From contig VFJJ01000100.1 of the NCBI GenBank assembly GCA_009886115.1, positions 1 to 56,154 of the forward strand: a stretch of DNA of 56,154 nucleotides, read 5' to 3'. Below are positions 24,816 to 31,745 of the stretch, piece after piece. The translations under genes and the position numbers were made by a program. This DNA comes from Actinomycetota bacterium (GTDB lineage: Bacteria; Actinomycetota; Acidimicrobiia; IMCC26256; VFJJ01). The first letter of the stretch is position 1; each line of letters starts with the position of its first letter. The notes under the pieces are model-generated. The model ran no database searches. It had not been told where the DNA came from and saw only the letters and a list, made by a program, of their open reading frames with translations.

Positions 24816-27343
24816 GGTCGCTCGATCGGGGCGTCGAGGACGGCGTGCTCCGCTGCCATGTCGTCGATCTCGGTATCGGTGTAGCCGTGCTCGCGCAGCA
24901 GCTGCCGTGTGTGCTCGCCACACATGCACGGACCGCCCTGGATCACACTGGGGGTGTCGGAGAAGCCGACGAGCAGCCCCGGATCTTCGAAGCGGCCGAC
25001 ACCGCTCGCCCAGGTCTCGGAGACCAGGCGCTCGGCTCGGGCGTGGGGATCGTCGAAGATCGTTCGGCAGAACGACTCGTCGACCACCTCCGCCGGGACC
25101 CCGAGGGCGTCGAGCGCGCTCTGCCAGGCCGCCGCCGGTCGTGACCGGAAGCCGGCCTCGAGGTCGGCCTCGAGGTTGGCCTCGAGCGCGGCCTCGAGCG
25201 CGGCGCCGGCATCGCCCCGGGTGTTGGGGGGCTCGACAGCGCTCACCGCGTGGCCCGTCACCGCATGGAGGAGGCGAAGTCGGTGCTCGGGTGTGAGTGC
25301 GGCGACGAACAGCCAGGCATCGTCTTCGCACTGGTAGAGCCGGTAGTACGGCGACAGCCCGTGCTGGTCGCCGTCGACGTGGCCCCAATCGGCGGACGTG
25401 CCATCGGAGGCGATCCAGGCGTACGAGGTGTGGAGCAGCCCGGCGTTGACGATCGAGGTGCTGACCGCCTGCCCCTCGCCGGTGCGCTCCCGGTGATACA
25501 GCGCCGCGGTGATGGCAGTGGCGGCGAGGAGCGCGTTCCCCGTGTCGCCCATGTTCGAACGACTCCACAGGGGAGGGTTTCCGGCGTCGCACGCGCCGTC
25601 CTCCCACTCGGTTCCGGTGAGCGCGGCCGCCGTCTGGTCGGTACCCGGCAGGTCGGAGCGGGGGCCCTTCTCGTACCCGCGGGTGTTGCAGTAGACCAGG
25701 CGCGGGAAGCGCGCGTGCAACGTGTCGAAGTCGAGCCTGAGCCGAGCTGCGGCGCCGGGACGCCAGTTCACCGTGAACACGTCGGCCTGCTCGATGAGCC
25801 GATCGAGCGCGGCACGACCCAAGGGGTGCTTGAGGTTCACGGCGATGCTCCGCTTGCCCCGATTGGTGCCGAGACCCATGTGGGTCCCCGACCAGTACCC
25901 GTCGTGCATGGCCATGACCTTGATGACGTCGGCGCCGAGATCGGCGAGAACCCGACCCGCGAACGGTCCTGCGACGCCGAGCCCGAGGTCGAGCACCCGG
26001 ACCCCGGCGAGCGGATGGGCGAGGGAGACACCTGGGCGCGGGCCCGTGCCGCCCTCGCTGCCCTCGCCGGCCTCGCCCGTCGTCGTCGTCGGCCGTGTCG
26101 GTGCTGCCGGCGAGGCGATGATCGCCGCAGCCTCGGCGAGGACCTCGGCGGTGTGGGCCCCTGACCGGGGCGACGGAGCGGTGACGCCTCCCGGCGTGGA
26201 CGAGAACTCCAGCACCGACCCGACGTGGCGGATGCGACCGACCTCCGGATCGTCGACCTCGACCACGCAGCCGTCAGCCAGGAACGACTCGTCGGCCAGA
26301 GCCTCGGCCGGTGAGCGCACCAACGCGACGCCGATCCCGGCCAGGGCACCGGCTTCCACCCAATCGCTCGACGGGAACTTCTTGAACGCCTCGGCCAGCA
26401 GCGGGTGCAAGAAGATTCCGGTGAGGAACCCGTCGGCCTCCATCGAGATCCGATCGGGATCGTCGCGGTACGCGGTGTCGAGCACCACGTCCTGAGGACG
26501 CTCGGCCTCGGCCGCTCCGAGCACCCACTTCGGGCGGACCGTCCAGTGATGGACCCAACGGCCGTCGGCGCACTCGTAGATCCCCTCGATCGAGCGTGAG
26601 TCGATCGGCCACATCCAGTAGAGCGTGGCGTCGGGGTTCTCGACCCTCTGCCAGTTGAGCGAGATGGCCGCGAGGGCACCCTGAAGCAGCGAGGTCTCGA
26701 CGTGCTGGCCTCGACCGGTGACCTCGCGGGCGCAAAGTGCGGCCGCGATGCCGAGCGACGCCACGTAGTTGGCCCCGATGCTCGGCCAGGGCGTTCGTGG
26801 GAACACGGGGCCGGGGCGATCGGCGCCGCGGACGAGCCCGTCGGGTGCGTCGTACTCTGGGTGGGGGCCATCTCGACCGACGATGTACTCGAACGCCGTG
26901 CCCCGCCGGCCCTTCTGGTCGTACAGCAGCCCGGTTCGGGCGGCAACGAGTGCGTCGTACCCGGGTCGGTCGGCGTGGTCGGGGTGGCGCCCGTACCCGG
27001 AGATCGAGCAGGTGATGAGCCGTGGGTTGATGGCGCACAGCGTGGCGTGATCGATGCCGAGCTCGTCGGTGGTGCCGGGAGAGAACGTCTCGACCACGAT
27101 GTCGGCGCGAGACGCCAGGGCGAGGAACGCCGTGTGGCCCTGGGGTGAGCGGAGATCGATGGTGGCGCTGCGCTTGCCCCGGTGCCAGACGCGGTAGCCG
27201 GTCTGGTCGGCGAACGGGTCACCCTCGGGACGTTCGATCCTCGTCACCCGGGCGCCGTTGTCGACGAGCATCATCGTGGTCATGGGTCCGGCAATCCCCC
27301 ACGAGAGGTCGAGCACCTGCAACCCGTCGAAGACTCCGGCCAT
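24812..27343 (-). CDS. Two-domain class III (CaiB/BaiF/Frc) CoA-transferase
   Basis: An 843-residue tandem CoA-transferase. Domain 1 (about 1-400) and domain 2 (about 440-843) both begin with the family signature (VLDLSWGIAGP and VLDLGLGVAGPFAGRVLADLGADVIKV) and are joined by a Thr/Gly/Glu-rich linker. The catalytic aspartate expected in the GD motif is present in domain 2 (NMGD, D600) but the matching position of domain 1 is SIGA (A191), so only the second half looks competent. It would activate a carboxylic acid by CoA transfer. There is a short Leu-Glu-Ala tandem repeat (EAALEANLEADLEAG) late in domain 2. ATG at 27343 is first in the operon. Confidence 0.9.
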   Translation of the reverse strand: MAGVFDGLQVLDLSWGIAGPMTTMMLVDNGARVTRIERPEGDPFADQTGYRVWHRGKRSATIDLRSPQGHTAFLALASRADIVVETFSPGTTDELGIDHATLCAINPRLITCSISGYGRHPDHADRPGYDALVAARTGLLYDQKGRRGTAFEYIVGRDGPHPEYDAPDGLVRGADRPGPVFPRTPWPSIGANYVASLGIAAALCAREVTGRGQHVETSLLQGALAAISLNWQRVENPDATLYWMWPIDSRSIEGIYECADGRWVHHWTVRPKWVLGAAEAERPQDVVLDTAYRDDPDRISMEADGFLTGIFLHPLLAEAFKKFPSSDWVEAGALAGIGVALVRSPAEALADESFLADGCVVEVDDPEVGRIRHVGSVLEFSSTPGGVTAPSPRSGAHTAEVLAEAAAIIASPAAPTRPTTTTGEAGEGSEGGTGPRPGVSLAHPLAGVRVLDLGLGVAGPFAGRVLADLGADVIKVMAMHDGYWSGTHMGLGTNRGKRSIAVNLKHPLGRAALDRLIEQADVFTVNWRPGAAARLRLDFDTLHARFPRLVYCNTRGYEKGPRSDLPGTDQTAAALTGTEWEDGACDAGNPPLWSRSNMGDTGNALLAATAITAALYHRERTGEGQAVSTSIVNAGLLHTSYAWIASDGTSADWGHVDGDQHGLSPYYRLYQCEDDAWLFVAALTPEHRLRLLHAVTGHAVSAVEPPNTRGDAGAALEAALEANLEADLEAGFRSRPAAAWQSALDALGVPAEVVDESFCRTIFDDPHARAERLVSETWASGVGRFEDPGLLVGFSDTPSVIQGGPCMCGEHTRQLLREHGYTDTEIDDMAAEHAVLDAPIERP

Positions 27344-27426
27344 CGTCCACCCCTTGTGGCCACGCTCGAGGAATACGCGGATCGTCGTTGGTGCGGGCCT
27401 GCCGCCAACAGCGCCGGATCAATGAA

Positions 27427-27444
27427 TCATAGCAGGTACTATGA
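27427..27444. promoter_or_regulatory. Palindromic operator candidate overlapping a -10 box
   Basis: TCATAG-CAGGTA-CTATGA is a perfect 6-bp inverted repeat with a 6-bp spacer, 84 bp upstream of the CoA-transferase start. Read on minus it contains TATGAT, a consensus -10 hexamer, so a repressor bound here would block transcription. The core CATAG-N6-CTATG recurs upstream of the amidohydrolase. Confidence 0.6.
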
Positions 27445-27472
27445 AAGTCGTAGCTGGCCGCATGGGCCGTGG

Positions 27473-28597
27473 TCACAGCCTCCACACGCGTGCGGCGTTG
27501 CCACTCACCACGAGCGCCCGTTCCACGGGATCGGCGCCGACGAACATCTCGTCGACGACCTTCTGCGAGTTGGGCCAGCTCGACACCGGGTGGGGGTAGT
27601 CGGACGACCACATGATGTTCTCGACGCCCAGGCGGGAGTGCGCGTGGTACAGGGCGTCGGGCTCGTCGACGAAGGTGAGGAAGACGTTCTTGCGGAAGTA
27701 GTGGCTCGGTAGCTTGGTGATGGCCGGGAAGTCATAGCCCTGTCGCAGCACGAAGTCGTCGGCGATGTAGAGCCACCACGAGACCCAGCCGAGCCCCGGC
27801 TCCACGAAGACCACGCGCAGATCGGGGAAGCGCTCGAAGACGCCGCCCATGATCCACATTCCGAGCGGTTCGGCGGCCGACATCGCCACGAGGGGCACGA
27901 AGATGCCCTTCTGGGGTGTGGGATCGCGGCGGGCGAGATCGTCCAACGCCGTGTTCATGCCGATGTGGCAGCACACCGGCAGGTCGACGTCCTGGATGGC
28001 CGCCCAGAGCGGGTCGTATCGGGTGTCCCAGTAGTCGGGGAGGCCGAGCTCGGCCGGGAAGACCGGGAGCTGCAACGACTTGCAGCCTGTGGAAGCCGCC
28101 CATCGCACCTCGGCCACGGCGGCGTCGATGTCGTGGATGGGGATCTGGTACGAGACCACGAGGCGACTCGGAGCGGCCGACGCGAAATCGGCCAGGGAGC
28201 TGTTGAACGCCCGCGTTGCCTCCTTCCAGCCGTTCTTCACCAGATAGAGATACCGGAAGGCGGAGACCTCGCAGTACGTGGCCGAGGCTTCGACGCCGTC
28301 GGCGTCCATGTCGGCCAAGCGTTCCTTGGCGTCGGTATGGCCCGCGCGGCCATTGGCTGCGTGGCGGCGACCGGTACCCATCCCCACCGGCCTTTCGGAC
28401 GGCCCCAGGTTCTGCTGCGCTCGCCAGAGCTGGTTGGCCTCGATCGACAGCACGTTGCCCGCGGAGCTGACGAAGGCGGCGATGGCGTCGTCGTAGTCGC
28501 CGTGGAACTTCGTGGCGAGATGCGCCTTCACCGCCGCGTGGCTCAGGTCGACGTGGTCGTCGGCCGAGATCAGCCGTTCCTTGGTCGAAGCACCCAT
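27473..28597 (-). CDS. Amidohydrolase-2 family (ACMSD-like) metal-dependent hydrolase
   Basis: A 374-residue TIM-barrel amidohydrolase. SADDHVD at the start carries the first metal ligands; CCHIGMN holds the conserved histidine, and MWSSDYPHPVSSWPNS near the C-terminus is the signature aspartate/histidine of amidohydrolase-2 proteins (decarboxylases or C-C hydrolases such as ACMSD and gamma-resorcylate decarboxylase). ATG at 28597 was chosen as it precedes the metal motif by a short lead and follows GAGGGGCGGCG. It lies 130 bp upstream of the CoA-transferase and has its own operator-like palindrome. Probably a ring-cleavage or decarboxylation step in the same pathway; substrate unknown. Confidence 0.85.
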   Translation of the reverse strand: MGASTKERLISADDHVDLSHAAVKAHLATKFHGDYDDAIAAFVSSAGNVLSIEANQLWRAQQNLGPSERPVGMGTGRRHAANGRAGHTDAKERLADMDADGVEASATYCEVSAFRYLYLVKNGWKEATRAFNSSLADFASAAPSRLVVSYQIPIHDIDAAVAEVRWAASTGCKSLQLPVFPAELGLPDYWDTRYDPLWAAIQDVDLPVCCHIGMNTALDDLARRDPTPQKGIFVPLVAMSAAEPLGMWIMGGVFERFPDLRVVFVEPGLGWVSWWLYIADDFVLRQGYDFPAITKLPSHYFRKNVFLTFVDEPDALYHAHSRLGVENIMWSSDYPHPVSSWPNSQKVVDEMFVGADPVERALVVSGNAARVWRL

Positions 28598-28635
28598 GGC
28601 TCGCCGCCCCTCTGCTGTGGATCTGGATCGCGTGT

Positions 28636-28653
28636 GCGTAGTGATCACTATGC
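28636..28653. promoter_or_regulatory. Second palindromic operator candidate
   Basis: On minus: GCATAGTGATCACTACGC, an 18-bp palindrome with one mismatched pair and a perfect TAGTGATCACTA core, 39 bp upstream of the amidohydrolase start. Its half-sites CATAG-N6-CTACG match the site upstream of the CoA-transferase. It partly overlaps the 5' end of the integrase remnant. Confidence 0.55.
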
Positions 28654-28991
28654 TTTCAGACCACGACCGTTCCCGCAAGCACGCCCACCACCCAGCCCAG
28701 ACTGGCGCGACGACCAAGGAGATCATGGCCCGGCTCGGTCACGCCAGCCCCAGGGCGTCCATGATCTGCCAGCACGCCACGAGCGACCGGGACCGGCTCA
28801 TCGCCGAGCGGCTCGCCGATATGACCGTCGCCGCGGGGCTCGCACAGGTCCTGCCGTTCACGCAGCGAGACCAGATGGACCAGATGGACCAGATGGCACG
28901 CGCAGAGCGTGAAGAGATCTGGCACGAATCGGGCAGGATCCGATGCGCTGAGGCGGCCTCGGCGGGCCCGACCCACGCTGACCAGCGATGA
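28650..28991 (+). pseudogene. Tyrosine recombinase (phage integrase) C-terminal remnant
   Basis: About 110 codons encode the C-terminal catalytic end of an actinophage-type tyrosine integrase. HHPAQTGATTKEIMARLGH corresponds to the RHTGAT..LM.RLGH block with the second catalytic histidine, and QHATSDRDRLIAERLADM follows as in intact enzymes. The catalytic tyrosine, which should sit in the segment IYQHAT, is a cysteine here (ICQHAT), and the upstream domains with the catalytic arginine are missing. The fragment is therefore dead. It reads toward and stops 5 bp before the 3' end of tRNA-Phe, the arrangement left by an element once integrated at this tRNA. A DQMDQMDQM repeat is near its end. Confidence 0.75.
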
Positions 28992-28996
28992 TGAGG

Positions 28997-29069
28997 TGGC
29001 CAGGACCGGCGTCGATCCGGTGACCTCGCGCTTTTCAGGCGCGCGCTCTACCAACTGAGCTACCCGGCC
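28997..29069 (-). tRNA. tRNA-Phe (GAA)
   Basis: A 73-nt cloverleaf: acceptor GGCCGGG pairing with CCTGGCC (one G-T), D-arm GCTC/GAGC, anticodon arm CGCGC-CTGAAAA-GCGCG with anticodon GAA, T-stem ACCGG/CCGGT. The T-loop reads ATCGACG, so the normally invariant T54 is A. CCA is not encoded. Order Glu-Asp-Phe on one strand matches the common actinobacterial cluster. Confidence 0.92.
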
Positions 29070-29073
29070 GGGC

Positions 29074-29107
29074 GACCGTCGCCTCCCCCGAGGGGGAGGC
29101 GACGGTC
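29074..29107. other. Perfect 16-bp inverted repeat between tRNA-Asp and tRNA-Phe
   Basis: Arms GACCGTCGCCTCCCCC and its exact complement are separated by only 2 bp and fill nearly the whole spacer. In a joint tRNA precursor this would be a very stable hairpin between the two tRNAs. There is no T tract, so processing or tRNA separation is more likely than termination. Confidence 0.8.
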
Positions 29108-29109
29108 AG

Positions 29110-29184
29110 CGGTCCTGACGGGATTTGAACCCGCGGCCTCCGCCTTGACAGGGCGGCGTGCACTCCAAACTGCACCACAGGACC
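29110..29184 (-). tRNA. tRNA-Asp (GTC)
   Basis: A 75-nt cloverleaf with acceptor GGTCCTG/CAGGACC, D-stem GTGC/GCAC, anticodon arm CCGCC-CTGTCAA-GGCGG (anticodon GTC), T-arm GCGGG-TTCAAAT-CCCGT and discriminator G. CCA is not encoded. Confidence 0.95.
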
Positions 29185-29262
29185 TTGTGGGGGTGATGCC
29201 GGTGCTGCGGATGCTCTCGCTGCGGTATGCGGTGCTCGATGTTGCGGACTGCTGGGACCTCG

Positions 29263-29335
29263 CACCCCCAAGGGGATTCGAACCCCCGTCGCCGCCTTGA
29301 AAGGGCGGTGTCCTAGGCCGCTGGACGATGGGGGC
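29263..29335 (-). tRNA. tRNA-Glu (TTC)
   Basis: A 73-nt cloverleaf with acceptor GCCCCCA/TGGGGGT (first pair G-T), D-stem GTCC/GGAC, anticodon arm CCGCC-CTTTCAA-GGCGG (anticodon TTC), T-arm GGGGG-TTCGAAT-CCCCT. First of the three minus-strand tRNAs. Confidence 0.95.
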
Positions 29336-29479
29336 CTGGTGTGCCTGCAGGGCAGGTGGGATCGTAGCAGGCGCGGGTGCTCGGATCTCCAGCCGATTCC
29401 TGGGTCGGGCCCGGCCACGAATCGGCCGTGGCGATCGGCCCGACGCCCACCGGCACGGTGGCTGTACCCTCGGGCCTCC

Positions 29480-29552
29480 GGGCCGCTAGCTCACTTGGTA
29501 GAGCAACGGACTTTTAATCCGCAGGTACTGGGTTCGATCCCCAGGCGGCCCA
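29480..29552 (+). tRNA. tRNA-Lys (TTT)
   Basis: A 73-nt cloverleaf with acceptor GGGCCGC/GCGGCCC, D-stem GCTC/GAGC, anticodon arm ACGGA-CTTTTAA-TCCGC (anticodon TTT, with an A-C pair at the stem base), T-arm CTGGG-TTCGATC-CCCAG. Divergent from the Glu-Asp-Phe group with 144 bp between. Confidence 0.95.
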
Positions 29553-29572
29553 CACAAAATAGCTGGTCAAGT

Positions 29573-29593
29573 GGGGTGAACGAGCCAGCGAAG
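29573..29593. repeat. 21-bp direct repeat, copy A
   Basis: Contains GTGAACGAGCCAGCGAAG preceded by GGG, identical over 21 bp to 55011-55031 in the same orientation, with weaker similarity (AACGG) just after. Copy A lies 20 bp after the tRNA-Lys gene. Confidence 0.9.
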
Positions 29594-29647
29594 AACGGTC
29601 GTAGGGTCCGTGCCGCGAATCTGCCGCGAATCTCGAGGAGGGGTTCG

Positions 29648-29728
29648 ATGGGTACCGGCGGTCTCTGCCCCCACTGCGACGAACCCGTCGCCCACAACGA
29701 CCTCACCCAAGGAGCCGCCATCGACTAG
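29648..29728 (+). CDS. Possible 26-residue protein with a CPHC motif
   Basis: ATG at 29648 follows GAGGAGGGGTTCG, one of the best Shine-Dalgarno sequences in the window, and encodes MGTGGLCPHCDEPVAHNDLT plus six more residues before TAG. CPHC with the later His resembles half of a zinc knuckle. It sits in a region of gene debris after the tRNA-Lys, so it may be a fragment of a larger lost gene. I do not recognise it. Confidence 0.35.
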   Translation: MGTGGLCPHCDEPVAHNDLTQGAAID

Positions 29729-29748
29729 ACACACACGGAGCCCAGCAG

Positions 29749-29787
29749 GGGAATTCCGTGAACAACCCGCCAGGGAATTACGTGAAC
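29749..29787. repeat. Short direct repeat, possible transposon-end remnant
   Basis: GGGAATTCCGTGAAC (29749-29763) and GGGAATTACGTGAAC (29773-29787) are spaced by 24 bp with one mismatch. Paired motifs of this look occur at ends of some insertion sequences. No transposase is nearby, so this is only a suggestion. The surrounding 29.55-30.33 kb holds no intact gene other than the debris listed. Confidence 0.4.
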
Positions 29788-29899
29788 GCCGACACCCGCC
29801 ACCCCGAAGACGACCGAAACCTCGGAATCGGCTTCTGACCGGCTCCGATTCCGGGCCCGTTCGAGCCTCGCCCCCTCATCCCCGCCGCCACCCGATCTG

Positions 29900-30142
29900 C
29901 TGACCGAGCGCCGGGCGCGACCGCTTGCGCTCCGATGCCCGCGGCGACCGGACTGTCTGGCTCGAGCATCACCAGGTCGTTCACTGGGCCAATGACGGCC
30001 TGACCGAACCCGAGAATCTTCTGAGTCTCGGCATCATCACCATCTCGTCCACGAGGGGCGATGGCAGATCACGTTCAATGCCCAGACCGAAGTTGTCACG
30101 CTCATCCGACCCGACCGACGCGAAACGCAGCGTCCGCGGTGA
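29900..30142 (+). pseudogene. HNH endonuclease (DUF222/13E12 family) C-terminal remnant, frameshifted
   Basis: Two pieces in different frames together give the end of an HNH nuclease of the actinobacterial DUF222/13E12 repeat family. The frame starting at 29925 reads DRTVWLEHHQVVHWANDGL and then ENLLSL, which is the HNH core. The frame from 30032 reads HHHHLVHEGRWQITFN and runs to a natural TGA at 30142 via LIRPDRRETQRPR. A one-base shift near 30030 breaks the gene and the N-terminal DUF222 domain is absent. Parts of 13E12 proteins are frequent debris in actinobacterial genomes. Confidence 0.75.
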
Positions 30143-30333
30143 TGAGCCGGACGCGACCGTCGACCCGAGGCCGCCGCGCTCCGAACACCATCCCTGGACG
30201 ATCCGGTAGCTTGAGCGTCAAGATGTGGCTCGAAGAGTGCGCGCCCTCCGGCGGGGTACGGCAGGTTCGATGCGCAACCTCATGGACGCCTCAGGCCGGC
30301 CTCGGAACACGGTGAGAGCGGAAAGAGCTGCGG

Positions 30334-31431
30334 ATGGCCGTCGTGCGTGACTACTCATTGCTGGGACCAGATGGCAAGCGTGCGATCGAGAGCGGGCTCG
30401 CGGCTGCCCAGTGGTACCGCACGTCTGTTCCTCGCAAGCGAATGAAGGAATTGATGCAGCGGCGAGACGGCCCGGCGATCAGGGACACGGCCATCTGGCT
30501 GGCTCTGCTCGCGGCGTTCGGCGGTACGGGCGCCTACGTCTGGCCGTCCTGGTGGGCGTTGCCGCTGTTCGGCGCGTATGGCGTCCTGTACGGATCGGCG
30601 TCTGACTCTCGGTGGCACGAGTGTGGCCACGGCACCGCCTTCCGCACTCGATGGATGAACACCGCCGTGTACAACTTGGCCTGCTTCATGATCATGCGCG
30701 ACCCCACGGTCTGGCGCTGGAGCCACACCCGCCACCACACCGACACGATCATCGTGGGCCGTGACCCCGAGATCATCTCGATGCGGCCGCCCAAGCTGTT
30801 CCACATCGCCGCGAACTTCCTCGGCCTCTTCGACGTCCCGACGGCCTTTCGCCACATGGCCGTGCACGCCGTCGGCCGGCTCACGGCCGAGGAGGCGTCG
30901 TTCGTCCCCGAGACCGAGTGGTTCAGGGTGTATCGCACGGCCCGGGCCTGGCTGGTCATCTACACAGCCACCATCGCCATCTGCGTGGCGACCGCGAGCG
31001 TGCTGCCGGCGATGCTGATCGGTCTGCCCCGCATGTACGGCGCCTGGCATCACCTGGTGACCGGGCTCACTCAGCACAGCGGCCTGGCCGATGATGTCGT
31101 CGACCATCGGCTCAACACCCGCACGGTCTCCATGAACCCGATCAGCCGGTTCGTCTACTGGAACATGAACTACCACGTCGAGCACCACATGTTCCCGATG
31201 GTTCCATTCCACGCCCTGCCCCGCTTGCACGACGAGATCAAGGGCGACCTCCCGGCCCCGTCACCGAGCATCCTGGCCGCGTTCGGTGAGTTCGTCCCGG
31301 TGATGCTGCGTCAGCGCACCCACCCCGAAGCGTTCATCGAACGCGATCTTTCGAGCTGGGCGGCGGCTGGCGACACTGGTGGGGCGAACCCGAGCGCCGT
31401 GAGCGCCGCAACGACGATGGACGTATCTTGA
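30334..31431 (+). CDS. mocD: Fatty-acid-desaturase-like di-iron oxygenase, MocD-like
   Basis: A 365-residue membrane protein with the three histidine boxes of the desaturase/hydroxylase superfamily: HECGH (95-99), HTRHH (131-135) and HVEHH (281-285), plus hydrophobic segments at about 53-90, 155-180 and 205-230. The next two genes, a Rieske ferredoxin and its reductase, overlap or abut it, so the three form an electron-transfer oxygenase system. The same trio, mocD-mocE-mocF, is known from rhizobial rhizopine catabolism, where it is thought to remove the O-methyl group from 3-O-methyl-scyllo-inosamine. Its position beside iol genes supports this over lipid desaturation. Lipid or alkane substrates remain the alternative. 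GGAAAGAG precedes the ATG. Confidence 0.8.
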   Translation: MAVVRDYSLLGPDGKRAIESGLAAAQWYRTSVPRKRMKELMQRRDGPAIRDTAIWLALLAAFGGTGAYVWPSWWALPLFGAYGVLYGSASDSRWHECGHGTAFRTRWMNTAVYNLACFMIMRDPTVWRWSHTRHHTDTIIVGRDPEIISMRPPKLFHIAANFLGLFDVPTAFRHMAVHAVGRLTAEEASFVPETEWFRVYRTARAWLVIYTATIAICVATASVLPAMLIGLPRMYGAWHHLVTGLTQHSGLADDVVDHRLNTRTVSMNPISRFVYWNMNYHVEHHMFPMVPFHALPRLHDEIKGDLPAPSPSILAAFGEFVPVMLRQRTHPEAFIERDLSSWAAAGDTGGANPSAVSAATTMDVS

Positions 31432-31745
31432 TGGCCACGTGGATCGAGGCGTGTGGGGCTGACGACGTCGACGCCGAGGACGTGATCCCCTTCGAGCACG
31501 ACGGTCACCCCTACGCGATCTACCGATCGCCGGCCGACGATTACCACGCGACCGACGGCTGGTGCACCCATGAGCAGACGTTGCTCAAGGACGGGCTGGT
31601 GATGGGCCACATCATCGAATGCCCCAAGCACAACGGCCGCTTCGACTACCGGACCGGTGAGGGAAAGGGAGCGCCGATCTGTGTGAACCTGCGCACCTAC
31701 CCGGTCAAGCTCGAAGGCGGCACCCTGTACATCGACGTCGACTGA
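31431..31745 (+). CDS. mocE: Rieske [2Fe-2S] ferredoxin, MocE-like
   Basis: A 104-residue Rieske protein. The two cluster motifs are C45-T-H47 (WCTHEQ) and C64-P-K-H67 (CPKHNGRF), the standard CxH...CxxH spacing, and the whole protein is the bare Rieske fold, i.e. a soluble ferredoxin rather than an oxygenase subunit. The ATG overlaps the desaturase stop (TGATG) and the stop directly abuts the reductase ATG. It should carry electrons from the FAD reductase to the membrane di-iron oxygenase. The mocE name rests on gene order and family, not on a search. Confidence 0.9.
   Translation: MATWIEACGADDVDAEDVIPFEHDGHPYAIYRSPADDYHATDGWCTHEQTLLKDGLVMGHIIECPKHNGRFDYRTGEGKGAPICVNLRTYPVKLEGGTLYIDVD

Noticed and set aside
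28512-28649. Extending the integrase fragment further 5'
   Set aside because: This part is antisense to the amidohydrolase N-terminus and its promoter and shows no integrase similarity.
29748-29790. Complete insertion sequence
   Set aside because: Only a 15-bp repeated motif is seen, with no transposase or matching inverted end.
30334-31431. Plain fatty-acid desaturase for membrane lipids
   Set aside because: Not excluded, but the gapless ferredoxin and reductase genes and the inositol cluster fit a MocD-like role better.
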